This document shows, piece after piece, positions 8,956 through 17,806 of a stretch of 64,000 bases of DNA. A model generated the notes under the pieces. The model saw only the letters and a list, made by a program, of their open reading frames with translations, did not search any database and was not told the DNA's origin. The stretch is from Peribacillus asahii (lineage in GTDB: Bacteria; Bacillota; Bacilli; Bacillales; DSM-1321). The stretch lies in NCBI RefSeq assembly GCF_003570725.1, contig NZ_QWVS01000012.1, forward strand, positions 23,927 through 87,926. Reading direction: 5' to 3'. Each line of letters opens with the position of its first letter. The first letter of the stretch is position 1. The translations under genes were made by a program, and so were the position numbers.

Positions 8956-9672
8956 ATGAAAATTCGGCAAGATGCTTGGACAGAAGAAGACGATTTATTA
9001 TTAGCAGAGACGGTACTACGTCATGTTCGTGAAGGAAGCACACAATTAAATGCTTTTGAAGAGGTGGGCGACAAATTAAACCGGACTTCAGCTGCATGCG
9101 GTTTTCGCTGGAATGCGGTTGTTCGTCATAACTATGATAAAGCTCTATCACTCGCCAAAAAACAACGAAAGCAACGTCAAAGAATTTTAGGAAAAGACCA
9201 AGGTGGAAAGAAGAAGTTATTATATACACCACCTACCCCTACTATAGCAGACATTACTGTACCAAAAGGCGAGCCTAATGAAGTTGAACTAACATTAGAA
9301 ACTAGCAATTATGAGGACGGTAAAGCGGAAACTACGGTTCACAATTATGCACTCACAGAAACAACACTGACACTCGATACAGTCATTTCATTCCTCGAAA
9401 CAATGAATGGACGTATGCTGCAAGCGGAAGTGTTAAAAACAGAGAATGAACGTTTAAAGCTTGAAATTAAAGAATTAAAAAAGCGGAATGAAGAACTTGA
9501 AGGGAAAGTTAATCATTTAGAACAAAATACGGGCTTAATTCAAGAAGATTATGAAACTCTGATGAAGATTATGAACCGGGCAAGAAAGCTTGTTTTATTA
9601 GAAGAAGATGAGCGCCCAACAACGAAATTTAAAATGGACCGCAATGGAAATTTAGAAAAAATGGCGGAATAA
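8956..9672 (+). CDS. rsfA: Prespore-specific transcriptional regulator RsfA
   Basis: Regulator of 238 residues. The N-terminus ([17 protein letters not shown] ... [13 protein letters not shown], about residues 8-58) is a Myb/SANT-like helix-turn-helix typical of the RsfA family. Residues about 155-195 ([18 protein letters not shown]) form a strong coiled coil, probably for dimerisation. In B. subtilis the orthologue (ywfN) is made under sigma-F in the forespore and fine-tunes the sigma-F regulon. Its place between ywfO and lipL matches that genome. The ATG at 8956 follows AAAGGAAG. Confidence 0.88.
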   Translation: MKIRQDAWTEEDDLLLAETVLRHVREGSTQLNAFEEVGDKLNRTSAACGFRWNAVVRHNYDKALSLAKKQRKQRQRILGKDQGGKKKLLYTPPTPTIADITVPKGEPNEVELTLETSNYEDGKAETTVHNYALTETTLTLDTVISFLETMNGRMLQAEVLKTENERLKLEIKELKKRNEELEGKVNHLEQNTGLIQEDYETLMKIMNRARKLVLLEEDERPTTKFKMDRNGNLEKMAE

Positions 9673-9828
9673 GAGAGCAAGATTTTCTTATACTATCTGA
9701 ATGTATACTAAACGAAAGATAGTATAGAAAAAGGTTATATATAAACAATTTGGTTTTCGACAGTCTCTTATCTAATTTTTTGGCCCCTGTTTTCTCTTTG
9801 TTTCATGGAGCTAGAGCTGCCTTTTAGC

Positions 9829-9851
9829 GTAGCTGAAAGGCGGGTGAGACC
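9829..9851 (+). repeat. Dispersed repeat, copy A
   Basis: GTAGCTGAAAGGCGGGTGAG plus ACC; matches copy B at 36716-36738 at 21 of 23 positions. The upstream GCCTTTTAGC can pair with GCTGAAAGGC around a GTA loop. Confidence 0.6.
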
Positions 9852-9998
9852 GTAATCCCACATGAGCAGGAGCCAAATCAACAGCGTATTCAAATAAACA
9901 TTCTTATGCCCCTTTAACAAGTTGAACATGTACGGTAATAAGATACGTCTTTTCCTTTCAACATAAACTACTGCCTATGAGCAGTTTAAAATAACTAA

Positions 9999-10048
9999 AA
10001 CTCTGTTTATCCTCTTAACAATATGGAAGAGAATAAACAGAGTTTTTT
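9999..10048 (+). terminator. Strong intrinsic terminator
   Basis: AACTCTGTTTAT-CCT-CTT pairs with AAG-AGA-ATAAACAGAGTT, followed by TTTTTT. It is 325 bases past rsfA, so either rsfA has a long 3' untranslated region or an unseen transcript ends here. Confidence 0.7.
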
Positions 10049-10237
10049 ATCATATAAATGAATCTTAAAACTTGTGTATCCCCAAAGAACACACGACTCT
10101 TATATAGAAACTTAACTTTTTTCATAAAATTCCCTAAATAGTCTCCATAATTCTTCATAATTTTCGGAATAATCTGTTTACTTACACATAAAGAGCCCTT
10201 ATAATAAATGTATACTTTTCTAAGGAGGGATGGAAAG

Positions 10238-10561
10238 ATGAGAAAAACAAAAGTTTTTTATGGCGTATTGCTGCTTGTCTTTTTGTCCTTCTTAGTTACT
10301 CAATATACGGGCGAAAATACGAAAGCTTTAGATTTGCATGAAAGCAAAGCAATCACCGCCTTTAATGGGGACGTCCAAGACTTTCCTTCAAAAGATGATA
10401 ATAAGAAACATCCTTTCACTCCAATAAATATTTTACAATTCTTTATCTATTTATCTCTTGTTTTTATCTCATTCAATGTCTTATTAACTCAAACCCGCAA
10501 TAAACTTATTTTCTTTACACCCATTTTTTATCAGGCGAATTATCTAATACGTACTCCTTGA
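10238..10561 (+). CDS. Hypothetical small membrane protein (107 aa)
   Basis: Not recognised. It has a short basic N-terminus (MRKTKVFYG), a hydrophobic segment at about residues 8-22, a hydrophilic loop with charged residues (FPSKDDNKKH) and a second hydrophobic segment at about 69-86, so probably two membrane spans or a signal anchor plus one span. AAGGAGG lies nine bases before the ATG at 10238, good evidence for translation. A second tiny membrane gene starts 34 bases downstream and may be co-transcribed. Confidence 0.6.
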   Translation: MRKTKVFYGVLLLVFLSFLVTQYTGENTKALDLHESKAITAFNGDVQDFPSKDDNKKHPFTPINILQFFIYLSLVFISFNVLLTQTRNKLIFFTPIFYQANYLIRTP

Positions 10562-10594
10562 TTTTTTTTAAAAAAATTACAAGGGGGAATATAT

Positions 10595-10714
10595 ATGTGG
10601 ATTCGTTTTTTAATGATGGGGTTCTTTTCACTTACAGCATTTAGCTTTCTTTTTTATCAAGGAATTGAAATTTCCCATGCATTTTTAGATTACTTTAAAA
10701 AGAATAATTTATAA
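10595..10714 (+). CDS. Hypothetical 39-residue membrane peptide
   Basis: Begins MWIRFLMMGFFSLTAFSF and ends DYFKKNNL: one hydrophobic segment with a short charged C-terminus. AAGGGGGAA lies just upstream of the ATG at 10595, and an intrinsic terminator follows the stop. Not recognised; could be a regulatory or sporulation membrane peptide by size and context only. Confidence 0.55.
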   Translation: MWIRFLMMGFFSLTAFSFLFYQGIEISHAFLDYFKKNNL

Positions 10715-10735
10715 TCTAAATTCATTCGACTATAG

Positions 10736-10775
10736 GGCGATTCTCTAATATTCATTCAAGGGGGATCGTCTTTTT
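10736..10775 (+). terminator. Terminator after the small membrane genes
   Basis: GGCGATTCTC pairs with GGGGGATCGTC (two G-U pairs), followed by TTTTTTA. It closes the two-gene unit. Confidence 0.65.
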
Positions 10776-10868
10776 TATTTACTCAATCTCACTATGGCGG
10801 CTGTTAGTATTCCATTCCGCGCCATTACAATTTGCTCATGGAAGAATGATTATACTACACTTTTGAAA

Positions 10869-10916
10869 AAAGAAGAGTCACCGAAAGGGAATTTCTCTCT
10901 TTCGATGACTCTTCTC
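10869..10916 (-). terminator. Terminator after lipL
   Basis: AGAAGAGTCA(C)CGAAAG pairs with CTTTCGATGACTCTTCT; long stem, 68 bases beyond the lipL stop, with T-rich flank (CTTTTTTC) on the minus strand. Confidence 0.75.
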
Positions 10917-10983
10917 TGTGATTAATCTAAACGAGCCAGTTTCTCTTTTCTTGATATCTTGCTCCAGATACCTTCTACTTTTC

Positions 10984-11823
10984 TTACTTTGGCATCGCCT
11001 TGTCATTTCTCTCTTTAATTCTTGTTAAATAAGACTCAAATAATGGTTGCTCTTCCACGGTTAGAGGTAGCATCTGAACTTGTCCAGTATGTGTTTGGAG
11101 TACTTGTAAAAAGCGCTTTATTACATCAGATATCGTAAGACGGGTTTGAAGTAATTCTTCTAGGGATGCCATCACATCGGGTTGAATATCCGGATATGTA
11201 AATTTCGTTTTTGTCTCCGCAAGCGCTGCATGATAAAACTCTTTGATTAGCTGTGCTCGTTTAGAGCCGCTTCCACTGACACAAAGATAGATTTGAACAG
11301 CAACGCCATTTCGAATACGGCGCTGTGAAATACCCGCGAATTTTTGACCAGCAATGCTTAAATCGTAGCTGCCAGGACAATAAGAACCAACAATCTCTTT
11401 CGCTTCAATCTCTACCGCAAAATCAGCAAACATAAGCCTAATTAAGTCCCACATTGTGTCGTAACCACGATTGATATCAATTCGATGTTCTGTTTCAGGA
11501 AAAACTAATGATAGATTTAATACACCCTCATCTAGTACAACAGCAAGCCCCCCTGAATTTCGAACAATCGCTTGAAAACCATGTCTATCCAACACATCAA
11601 TACCTTGTTTAAGAAAAGGAAGCTTTGTATCTTGAATGCCTAATACGACGGTTTGATGATGAACCCATGCTCTAGCAACAGCGGTCGTTTGCTCTGCCCC
11701 AACTAAAGCGCAAAGCGTATCATCCATCGCAAAGGACTCCAACGCATGAAACTTTGAACCGAGAGATGACTGGTCAATCACTCTCCACTCTCGCTGCACT
11801 AACAAAGAATCTGTCTCACGCAT
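10984..11823 (-). CDS. lipL: Octanoyl-[GcvH]:protein N-octanoyltransferase
   Basis: Moves octanoyl groups from GcvH to the E2 subunits of 2-oxoacid dehydrogenases, the amidotransfer step of Bacillus lipoate synthesis. The 279 residues contain the LipL active-site Cys149 in [12 protein letters not shown] and Lys161 in [12 protein letters not shown], the equivalents of Cys150/Lys162 in the B. subtilis enzyme (formerly ywfL). AAGGGGAG lies six bases before the ATG. It follows pta by 45 bases on the same strand; that gap carries two DnaA-box-like sequences. Confidence 0.92.
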   Translation of the reverse strand: MRETDSLLVQREWRVIDQSSLGSKFHALESFAMDDTLCALVGAEQTTAVARAWVHHQTVVLGIQDTKLPFLKQGIDVLDRHGFQAIVRNSGGLAVVLDEGVLNLSLVFPETEHRIDINRGYDTMWDLIRLMFADFAVEIEAKEIVGSYCPGSYDLSIAGQKFAGISQRRIRNGVAVQIYLCVSGSGSKRAQLIKEFYHAALAETKTKFTYPDIQPDVMASLEELLQTRLTISDVIKRFLQVLQTHTGQVQMLPLTVEEQPLFESYLTRIKERNDKAMPK

Positions 11824-11844
11824 ATCGATCTCCCCTTCAATAAG

Positions 11845-11864
11845 TTATCAACAATTTATCCACA
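11845..11864 (+). promoter_or_regulatory. Two adjacent DnaA-box-like sites
   Basis: TTATCAACA (11845-11853, one mismatch) and TTATCCACA (11856-11864, perfect consensus) lie 11 bp apart in the pta-lipL gap, in the same orientation and roughly on the same face of the helix. Confidence 0.5.
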
Positions 11865-11868
11865 CCAC

Positions 11869-12840
11869 TTAAAGTGACTGAGCCGCTGTAATAATTGCTA
11901 ATTTATACACGTCTTCTTCGCTGCAACCGCGGGATAAATCATTAACTGGGCGATTAAGGCCTTGTAAAATTGGACCGACTGCTTCAAAATTGCCAAGACG
12001 TTGAACCATTTTGTAGCCGATATTACCCGCTTCAAGACTTGGAAAAACGAATACATTAGCGTTTCCGTGAAGAGGTGAATTCGGTGCTTTACTTTTTGCA
12101 ACAGCTGGTATGAAGGCAGCGTCAAATTGAATTTCACCATCGACAACAAGCTGTGGATCCATCTCATGTACTAGCTGTACAGCTTTAACGACTTTTTCTG
12201 TTTCAGGTGAAACAGCAGATCCCTTTGTTGAAAAGCTTAATAGAGCTACACGTGGCTCAATATCAAACATTTGACCTGTTTTCGCACTTTCCACCGCGAT
12301 TTCAGCTAAATCTTGGCTATCTGGAGAAATATTGATGGCACAGTCTGCGAATACGTATTTCTCTTCCCCGCGCACCATAATAAATACACCAGAGGTTTTT
12401 TGAATACCAGGCTTTGTTTTAATAATTTGAAGAGCTGGACGAACCGTATCAGCTGTAGAGTGCGCAGCACCGCTTACCATTCCATGTGCATCATTCAGAT
12501 GAACAAGCATCGTGCCGAAATAGTTTCCATCTAATAGGATTTGGCGCGCTTGCTCCTCTGTCACCTTTCCTTTTCGAACTTCTACAAAAGCTGCAATCAT
12601 TTTATCCATGTCTGGATATTTTTTCGGATCATACAATTCTACCGATTCTAAAGAAACCTTTAATTGATCCGCTTTCTGCTGAATCTCTTCGATGTCTCCA
12701 ATTAAAATTGGAGTTAATAATTTCTCGTTGGCAAGTCGAGCTGCAGCGGCAAGGATACGCTCATCTAATCCTTCTGGAAAGACGATTTTTACATTTTCTT
12801 TAGAGATCTTCTCTTCTAAAATCTTAAATAAATCACTCAT
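11869..12840 (-). CDS. pta: Phosphate acetyltransferase
   Basis: Interconverts acetyl-CoA and acetyl phosphate in overflow metabolism, with acetate kinase as partner. The 323 residues form a compact single-domain Pta; recognisable segments are VFPEGLDERILAAAARLA, GMVSGAAHSTADTVRPALQ, and the C-terminal GPILQGLNRPVNDLSRGCS. AAGGAGGATG precedes the ATG at 12840. Same neighbourhood as B. subtilis (hemQ-pta-lipL). A catabolite-responsive element upstream suggests CcpA activation, as is known for pta in B. subtilis. Confidence 0.95.
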   Translation of the reverse strand: MSDLFKILEEKISKENVKIVFPEGLDERILAAAARLANEKLLTPILIGDIEEIQQKADQLKVSLESVELYDPKKYPDMDKMIAAFVEVRKGKVTEEQARQILLDGNYFGTMLVHLNDAHGMVSGAAHSTADTVRPALQIIKTKPGIQKTSGVFIMVRGEEKYVFADCAINISPDSQDLAEIAVESAKTGQMFDIEPRVALLSFSTKGSAVSPETEKVVKAVQLVHEMDPQLVVDGEIQFDAAFIPAVAKSKAPNSPLHGNANVFVFPSLEAGNIGYKMVQRLGNFEAVGPILQGLNRPVNDLSRGCSEEDVYKLAIITAAQSL

Positions 12841-12961
12841 TGCTACATCCTCCTTAATGTATACGATTCCCTTCTCTGTTCGCTCATTATGTATGGCGAG
12901 AAACGTATGGTTTTTGGTATAACTTAAGAATACTCTAGGATGTATTAAAATTCCATACTTA

Positions 12962-12975
12962 TTAAACCGCTTTCA
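12962..12975 (-). promoter_or_regulatory. CcpA cre site upstream of pta
   Basis: On the minus strand TGAAAGCGGTTTAA fits the cre consensus TGWAANCGNTNWCA with one mismatch (C to A). It lies about 120 bp upstream of the pta ATG, a position compatible with activation. Confidence 0.6.
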
Positions 12976-13125
12976 AACTATTTTCATGGTTTTAAATGAT
13001 TCCCTTAATGGGAAAACTCTATTTATGAAATTTTTTCGAACATTGTCAATTGATTGTTTAAAGACAAATCTATTATGAAAACTATGTTATATTAAAGGTA
13101 TCTTAACACTTTAGGAGTGATTGTA

Positions 13126-13875
13126 ATGAGTGAAGCAGCACAAACTCTAGATGGTTGGTATTGTTTGCACGATTTTCGCCTAATTGATTGGGCTTCTTGG
13201 AAAACGCTTTCGAGCGATGAACGCCAATTAGCGATTTCAGAATTCCAAGGTTTACTAGACAAATGGAATACAACACAAAGCAACAATGAAGGAAGTCACG
13301 CTCTTTATTCAATCGTTGGTCAAAAAGCAGACTTTATGCTTATGTTTGCTCGTCCTACAATGGAAGAATTAAATGCGATTGAAAATGAATTCAATAAAAC
13401 AAAGCTGGCTGAATATACAATTCCAGCCTATTCTTATGTTTCTGTCGTTGAGTTAAGCAACTACTTAGCAGGTGGAGACGGGGAAGATCCGTATCAAAAT
13501 CCACATGTACGCGCTCGACTATATCCAACTCTGCCAAAAGCCAAACATGTATGCTTCTATCCAATGGATAAGCGTCGCCAAGGAGATGATAACTGGTACA
13601 TGCTTAGCATGGATGAGCGCAAAAGCTTAATGCGTTCTCACGGTATGATTGGCCGCAGCTATGCAGGAAAAGTAAAACAAATCATTTCGGGTTCTGTCGG
13701 TTTTGATGACTACGAATGGGGTGTTACACTTTTTGCAGATGATGTACTTCAATTTAAGAAATTAGTATACGAAATGCGCTTTGATGAAGTAAGCGCTCGC
13801 TATGGAGAGTTCGGTTCGTTCTTCGTTGGAAATATTTTAACAGAAGAATCTATTCCATCCTTCCTATATGTTTAA
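13126..13875 (+). CDS. hemQ: Coproheme decarboxylase (coproheme III oxidative decarboxylase)
   Basis: Last enzyme of the coproporphyrin-dependent heme pathway of Gram-positive bacteria: uses hydrogen peroxide to decarboxylate coproheme to heme b. The 249 residues have the catalytic Tyr145 in [11 protein letters not shown] and the proximal heme ligand His172 in [11 protein letters not shown], with [16 protein letters not shown] conserved. The ATG at 13126 has TAGGAGTGA seven bases upstream; an ATG nine bases earlier is less well placed. Formerly ywfI. Divergent from pta. Confidence 0.95.
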   Translation: MSEAAQTLDGWYCLHDFRLIDWASWKTLSSDERQLAISEFQGLLDKWNTTQSNNEGSHALYSIVGQKADFMLMFARPTMEELNAIENEFNKTKLAEYTIPAYSYVSVVELSNYLAGGDGEDPYQNPHVRARLYPTLPKAKHVCFYPMDKRRQGDDNWYMLSMDERKSLMRSHGMIGRSYAGKVKQIISGSVGFDDYEWGVTLFADDVLQFKKLVYEMRFDEVSARYGEFGSFFVGNILTEESIPSFLYV

Positions 13876-13890
13876 TTAAGAAAAGCAGAA

Positions 13891-13973
13891 ACGGCTCGAT
13901 CAATCAGCCGTTGGAGCTAGACATTAAGAAACGTGCAAGTGCATTAAGTGAGCTCTCGATTATTCGAGGGCTT
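13891..13973 (+). terminator. Double stem-loop after hemQ, part of a Bacillus intergenic repeat
   Basis: First stem AACGGCT/AGCCGTT (13893-13914), then AGCTCTCGA/TCGAGGGCT followed by TTTT. The intervening TTGGAGCTAGACATTAAGAA resembles the dispersed intergenic repeats seen in several Bacillus genomes (my recollection, not checked). The second stem can act as the hemQ terminator. Confidence 0.5.
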
Positions 13974-14168
13974 TTCATATTCCATATGAAATTAAAATTT
14001 CTTCTAGCATAATCCAACCCTTTCCCCCATAAATTTGAAATAGTGATAATTTTAACAGCTTATCACTTACTAATCTTTATACAACATACTGCCTTCCCAA
14101 CCAACACAATCCGAATGCCCAAGTGTTTCTCAAACCTTTTAAATATTGATTAATTAGGAGGGAATACC

Positions 14169-14723
14169 ATGTCACAAAATAATAACCCAAACCCTTATGG
14201 AGTGTATCCTTATGGCGGTCCTTACCCGCCTTTTGAAAGTCCAGATGCTGCTTATAGACAAGGGGAAGGCTATCAACAAGGGTATATGCCACAGCAGCAA
14301 ATGTCTTTTCCACAACAGCAGGCACCTTTTCCACCGCAACAGCAACAGCAACAAGCACCTTTTCCGCAACAACAAGCAGGTTCGCAAGGTTCCTTACCAA
14401 CAGGCCAGCCTCCAGGAGGACCTGAAGTCCCTGGTATGCTTCCTGTCGAACAATCTTATATTGAAAACATTCTCCGCTTAAATAAAGGAAAGCTTGCCAC
14501 CGTTTATGCAACTTTTGAGAATAACAGAGAATGGAATGCAAAAAAATTCAAAGGGATTATTGAAGCGGCTGGACGTGACCATCTCATTCTTAGTGATCCA
14601 CAAAGCGGACAACGTTACTTAATTCCAATGGTATACGTAGACTACATTACATTTGATGAAGAAATTGAATATGAATATCCATTTGGAGGTGGTTCCAATT
14701 TAACCTCCTTCCCACCGAGATAA
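14169..14723 (+). CDS. gerQ: Spore coat protein GerQ
   Basis: Spore coat protein of 184 residues needed in B. subtilis for normal germination and cross-linked by transglutaminase. The N-terminal half is low-complexity Gln/Pro/Gly sequence (residues about 1-95, with Gln runs such as PFPPQQQQQQAPFPQQQ). The C-terminal half is the conserved GerQ domain: SYIENILRLNKGKLATVYAT, then DHLILSDPQSGQRYLIPM and VDYITFDEEIEYEYPF. AGGAGGG lies eight bases before the ATG. Formerly ywdL; next to ywdK as in B. subtilis. Expected mother-cell expression. Confidence 0.95.
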   Translation: MSQNNNPNPYGVYPYGGPYPPFESPDAAYRQGEGYQQGYMPQQQMSFPQQQAPFPPQQQQQQAPFPQQQAGSQGSLPTGQPPGGPEVPGMLPVEQSYIENILRLNKGKLATVYATFENNREWNAKKFKGIIEAAGRDHLILSDPQSGQRYLIPMVYVDYITFDEEIEYEYPFGGGSNLTSFPPR

Positions 14724-14764
14724 AAAAAGCTGGTGAAAGGCATAAACCTTTCACCAGCTTTTTG
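14722..14764. terminator. Bidirectional terminator between gerQ and ywdK
   Basis: AAAAAGCTGGTGAAAGG pairs perfectly with CCTTTCACCAGCTTTTT around a six-base loop, with T/A flanks for both directions. Confidence 0.9.
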
Positions 14765-14768
14765 ATTT

Positions 14769-15134
14769 TTACAATTTATAGACCGCAATAATCATAAGAA
14801 CCCATGCTGCTAAGAAAGCAACCCCACCAATTGGCGTAATGGCACCTAATACCTTAATCTGTGTCACAGCTAAGACGTATAGACTGCCTGAGAAAATAAT
14901 AATCCCTGCAAACATCAGCCAGCCAGACCAATTAATAAGAGAACCCGAAACTTTTCCGGCAAGTAAACCAATCGCTAGTAAACCACCTGCATGAAACATT
15001 TGATATTGAACGGCTTTTCCCCATATATTCAAATATTTATCCGGAATTTTCCCTTCTAAACCATGTGCTCCAAATGCTCCTAAAGCGACCGCTAGAAACC
15101 CATTGATCGCTCCTAAAATAATAAACAGCTTCAT
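14769..15134 (-). CDS. ywdK: DUF423 membrane protein YwdK
   Basis: Integral membrane protein of 121 residues with four hydrophobic segments; family signature near the N-terminus [21 protein letters not shown], followed by [19 protein letters not shown]. Function unknown. It lies between gerQ and ywdI as in B. subtilis and is probably co-transcribed with ywdI (gap 18 bases). Confidence 0.9.
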   Translation of the reverse strand: MKLFIILGAINGFLAVALGAFGAHGLEGKIPDKYLNIWGKAVQYQMFHAGGLLAIGLLAGKVSGSLINWSGWLMFAGIIIFSGSLYVLAVTQIKVLGAITPIGGVAFLAAWVLMIIAVYKL

Positions 15135-15152
15135 CTTATCTCTCCTCTATGT

Positions 15153-15422
15153 TTAAAAATCCAATAACGAACTTCCGTTAGCCCCTTCTACCTTTACTCG
15201 CTCTGTTATAGGGACTGCTGTTGTATGTTGCACAGTCGTCATCTGCTTCACGGGTTGACTTATGTGCAGTGGAGAAGTTGACGGCTGCTCATTCACCATC
15301 ACCTCACACAGTGCTTGTACAGCCATTATGTATCCTTTTAATGCGTCTTCAGAGTCTGCCTGCTTTGCCTTTGCAACAAGCTCCTCCATCTTTTCTAACA
15401 CTTGCTTCGATGAGATTTGCAA
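15153..15422 (-). CDS. ywdI: YwdI-family protein (DUF5327)
   Basis: An 89-residue soluble protein: N-terminal helical half (KQVLEKMEELVAKAKQADSE) and a Ser/Thr/Gln-rich linker ending in GANGSSLLDF. Function unknown. Start is a TTG at 15422 with GCGAGGTG about six bases upstream; no alternative start gives the conserved N-terminus. Confidence 0.78.
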   Translation of the reverse strand: MQISSKQVLEKMEELVAKAKQADSEDALKGYIMAVQALCEVMVNEQPSTSPLHISQPVKQMTTVQHTTAVPITERVKVEGANGSSLLDF

Positions 15423-15494
15423 TTCTATTCACCTCGCCTATTAGGTCTTATTTAGCATATCAAAAATTCCCCTTCAACAGAAACAATGTGCATG

Positions 15495-15674
15495 CTAGAT
15501 TTTCCCCCTCTTTCGCTTATCTTCAAATTTCAGACACACTTCTCCTGACGAGCGAAAGACATCTAGAGATGGTAAGTTTGGTGTTTTAAATTGAAAAGCG
15601 CGACACCCTTTCGGAAATTTCATATCCCATGTGACAAAATAATGCTTACATGCCATACAATTTACCCTTTTCAT
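15495..15674 (-). CDS. Small conserved Cys protein next to ung
   Basis: A 59-residue protein in the gap between ung and ywdI, too short for a routine ORF cut-off. It begins MKRVNCMACKHYFVTW and continues FPKGCRAFQFKTPNLPS and SSGEVCLKFEDK. Four cysteines (CxxC, C, C) suggest a zinc knuckle. I recall similar short proteins beside ung in other Firmicutes, but not a name or function. AGGGAG lies ten bases before the ATG, and the gene starts 21 bases after the ung stop, so it is probably in the ung transcript. Confidence 0.75.
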   Translation of the reverse strand: MKRVNCMACKHYFVTWDMKFPKGCRAFQFKTPNLPSLDVFRSSGEVCLKFEDKRKRGKI

Positions 15675-15695
15675 TAACCGGTTTCTCCCTTCCCT

Positions 15696-16376
15696 TTACC
15701 GATTTGAAATTTGCCAATCGATTTCTTGCATACCCCATTGCTTTAAATAGGCGTTTGTCTTCGAAAAAGGCTGGCTCCCAAAGAAACCTCGATTAGCTGA
15801 GAGCGGACTTGGATGTGGAGCTGTTAAAACTTTATGACGCTCTATATCAATGAGAGACATTTTACTTTGAGCTGGTTTCCCCCATAGAATAAACACCATC
15901 GGCTTTTCTCGTTCATTCAACAAACGAATCACTTCTGTCGTGAACGTCTCCCAGCCCTTCCCACGATGAGAATTTGCCTCTCCTTCTCGTACCGTCAAAA
16001 CAGTATTTAACAGCAGCACCCCTTGCTTAGCCCATTCAATGAGATAACCATTATTCGGAATGGAACAGCCTATATCTTGATGCAGCTCCTTATAGATATT
16101 CTTTAAAGATGGCGGAATTTTCACTTCAGGTTGAACAGAAAAGCTTAAACCATGCGCTTGATTTGGACCATGATACGGGTCTTGCCCAAGAATAACAACT
16201 TTCACCTCTTCATAAGGGGTTAATTGAAGGGCCTGGTAAATGTTCTCAGCCTTCGGATATACATGATGCTGTTCATACTCTTGCTCCAAGAAATGTTCGA
16301 GCTCCATATAATATGGTTTTCTAAATTCTTTTTCTAAAAGAACTTGCCAATCTTTTGCTAACACGTGGTTTATCAT
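15696..16376 (-). CDS. ung: Uracil-DNA glycosylase, family 1
   Basis: Removes uracil from DNA to start base-excision repair. In 226 residues: water-activating motif [18 protein letters not shown] and the DNA-intercalation loop [13 protein letters not shown]. Start: the ATG at 16376 has AGGAGGGT seven bases upstream; a GTG two codons earlier is too close to that site. Position in the ywd cluster agrees with B. subtilis. Confidence 0.96.
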   Translation of the reverse strand: MINHVLAKDWQVLLEKEFRKPYYMELEHFLEQEYEQHHVYPKAENIYQALQLTPYEEVKVVILGQDPYHGPNQAHGLSFSVQPEVKIPPSLKNIYKELHQDIGCSIPNNGYLIEWAKQGVLLLNTVLTVREGEANSHRGKGWETFTTEVIRLLNEREKPMVFILWGKPAQSKMSLIDIERHKVLTAPHPSPLSANRGFFGSQPFSKTNAYLKQWGMQEIDWQISNR

Positions 16377-16531
16377 TTTCACCCTCCTTTTTATCTCTCA
16401 TTATTACCTATCATATAAGCGAAAACAAAGTTCTTCTTCATTTTACAGAATGGAAATAATGGTATATTCTAAAACAAGGATATTGGGTATAATATCATAC
16501 AGATTTTAATTCTCCTAAGGGGGTCACACAT

Positions 16532-17359
16532 ATGACTATGAAAAAAGCGATGACAGTAGCTGGCTCAGATTCTAGCGGGGGCGCTGGTCTTCAAGCTGAC
16601 TTAAAAACATTCCAAGAATTCGGCATTTACGGAATGTCTGCACTGACAACGATTGTAACAATGGATCCAAAAAACGGTTGGGCACATAACGTATTCCCAA
16701 CACCTGTTAACGTATTAGAAGCACAAATGGAAACGATCTTATCTGTCGGCATCGACGCAATGAAAACAGGTATGCTCGGTTCAGTAGAAATTATTGAACT
16801 CGTTGCTCGAAAAATAGACGAACTAAAATTAGATAAAGTCGTAATTGACCCTGTTATGGTATGTAAAGGTGAAGATGAAGTGCTTCATCCTGAAACAGCT
16901 ATTGCTCTTCGCGACGTGCTTGTACCAAGAGCAACAGTCGTTACACCGAACCTTTTCGAAGCGGCACAATTAGCTGGAACAGCACCTATTAAAACGATCG
17001 AGGATATGAAACAAGCGGCAGAAAAAATTCATGCGCTTGGTGCAAAATATGTCCTTATCAAAGGTGGAAACAAATTAGACCACGATAAAGCAATCGACCT
17101 TTTATTCGATGGCAAAGAGTTTGAAATTTTAGAATCCGAAAAAATTGAAACAACAAATACACATGGTGCTGGCTGCTCATCTTCAGCAGCAATTACAGCT
17201 CAACTGGCAGAAGGAAAATCAGTAAAAGAAGCGATTTATACAGCAAAAGACTTCATTACTGAAGCTGTACGTCATTCTTGGAAAATGAATGAATATGTAG
17301 GTCCAGTTAATCATGGAGCCTATCATAAATATGGCACGCCAAACAAAGTAACTCAATAA
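16532..17359 (+). CDS. pdxK: Hydroxymethylpyrimidine(-phosphate) / pyridoxine kinase
   Basis: Ribokinase-fold kinase of 275 residues. N-terminal signature TVAGSDSSGGAGLQADLKTF, phosphate-binding end with THGAGCSSSAAIT, where the Cys belongs to the lid of the dual-specificity ThiD/PdxK type. The orthologue in B. subtilis (ywdB) phosphorylates pyridoxal, pyridoxine and HMP, so this gene may serve vitamin B6 salvage as well as thiamine synthesis. AAGGGGG lies eight bases before the ATG. Divergent from ung, with its own terminator downstream. Confidence 0.88.
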   Translation: MTMKKAMTVAGSDSSGGAGLQADLKTFQEFGIYGMSALTTIVTMDPKNGWAHNVFPTPVNVLEAQMETILSVGIDAMKTGMLGSVEIIELVARKIDELKLDKVVIDPVMVCKGEDEVLHPETAIALRDVLVPRATVVTPNLFEAAQLAGTAPIKTIEDMKQAAEKIHALGAKYVLIKGGNKLDHDKAIDLLFDGKEFEILESEKIETTNTHGAGCSSSAAITAQLAEGKSVKEAIYTAKDFITEAVRHSWKMNEYVGPVNHGAYHKYGTPNKVTQ

Positions 17360-17377
17360 TGAATCTACATCATCATA

Positions 17378-17411
17378 AAAGGCTTGCTCCAATATATAGA
17401 GCGGCCTTTTC
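17378..17411 (+). terminator. Terminator after pdxK
   Basis: AAAGGC-TT-GCTC pairs with GAGC-G-GCCTTTT around an A/T loop, T run following. Confidence 0.65.
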
Positions 17412-17437
17412 ACTTTCATATATAGGGGGGAAAATCG

Positions 17438-17785
17438 ATGAAATCTATTGATTTAAAAGAAGTACAGGCTGTCATTGACTCCTTTGCTAAGCAGGATGTT
17501 TATCTTCATTTGGAGACAACAAATGGAGCCTATGCCAGCCATCATAATGAAGCGTTCTTCTCAGCAGGTGCTTATATTAGAAATGCCCTTGTTCAATATG
17601 AACATGGAAAAATCATTGGTGAAGGCCCATACCGGGTTGGCTTAAAACTTTCTATCGGCTGGATTTATGCAGAAGGTTTAACTCATTTTGAGGTGGATCA
17701 ATCAGGTAGATTATTATTAGCCGGACTTGATTATACAGGCAAGCTAGCTGTTGCCTTACAGCTTAGTTACAGTCCGTTTGAATAA
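17438..17785 (+). CDS. yojF: YojF-family protein (DUF1806)
   Basis: A 115-residue protein of the DUF1806 family; contains LHLETTNGAYASHH and GEGPYRVGLKLSIGWIYAEG. Its function is not known, but it is regularly paired with bshB2 (yojG), and here it ends four bases before the ATG that opens the bshB2 frame. TAGGGGGGA precedes the ATG. The constant pairing suggests a role in bacillithiol physiology; that is inference. Confidence 0.85.
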   Translation: MKSIDLKEVQAVIDSFAKQDVYLHLETTNGAYASHHNEAFFSAGAYIRNALVQYEHGKIIGEGPYRVGLKLSIGWIYAEGLTHFEVDQSGRLLLAGLDYTGKLAVALQLSYSPFE

Positions 17786-17806
17786 GGAATGGAAGGAGAG
17801 ATAATA

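Larger units (their letters stand above)
9673..10237. other. Gene-free stretch with stem-loops and a repeat copy
   Basis: No coding frame of merit in 565 bp. It contains a 10-bp perfect stem (TATACTATCT/AGATAGTATA, 9689-9726) just after rsfA, a repeat copy around 9829-9851 that recurs inside the cobalamin operon, a hairpin at about 9818-9841, and a strong terminator-like stem at 9999-10048. Confidence 0.6.
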
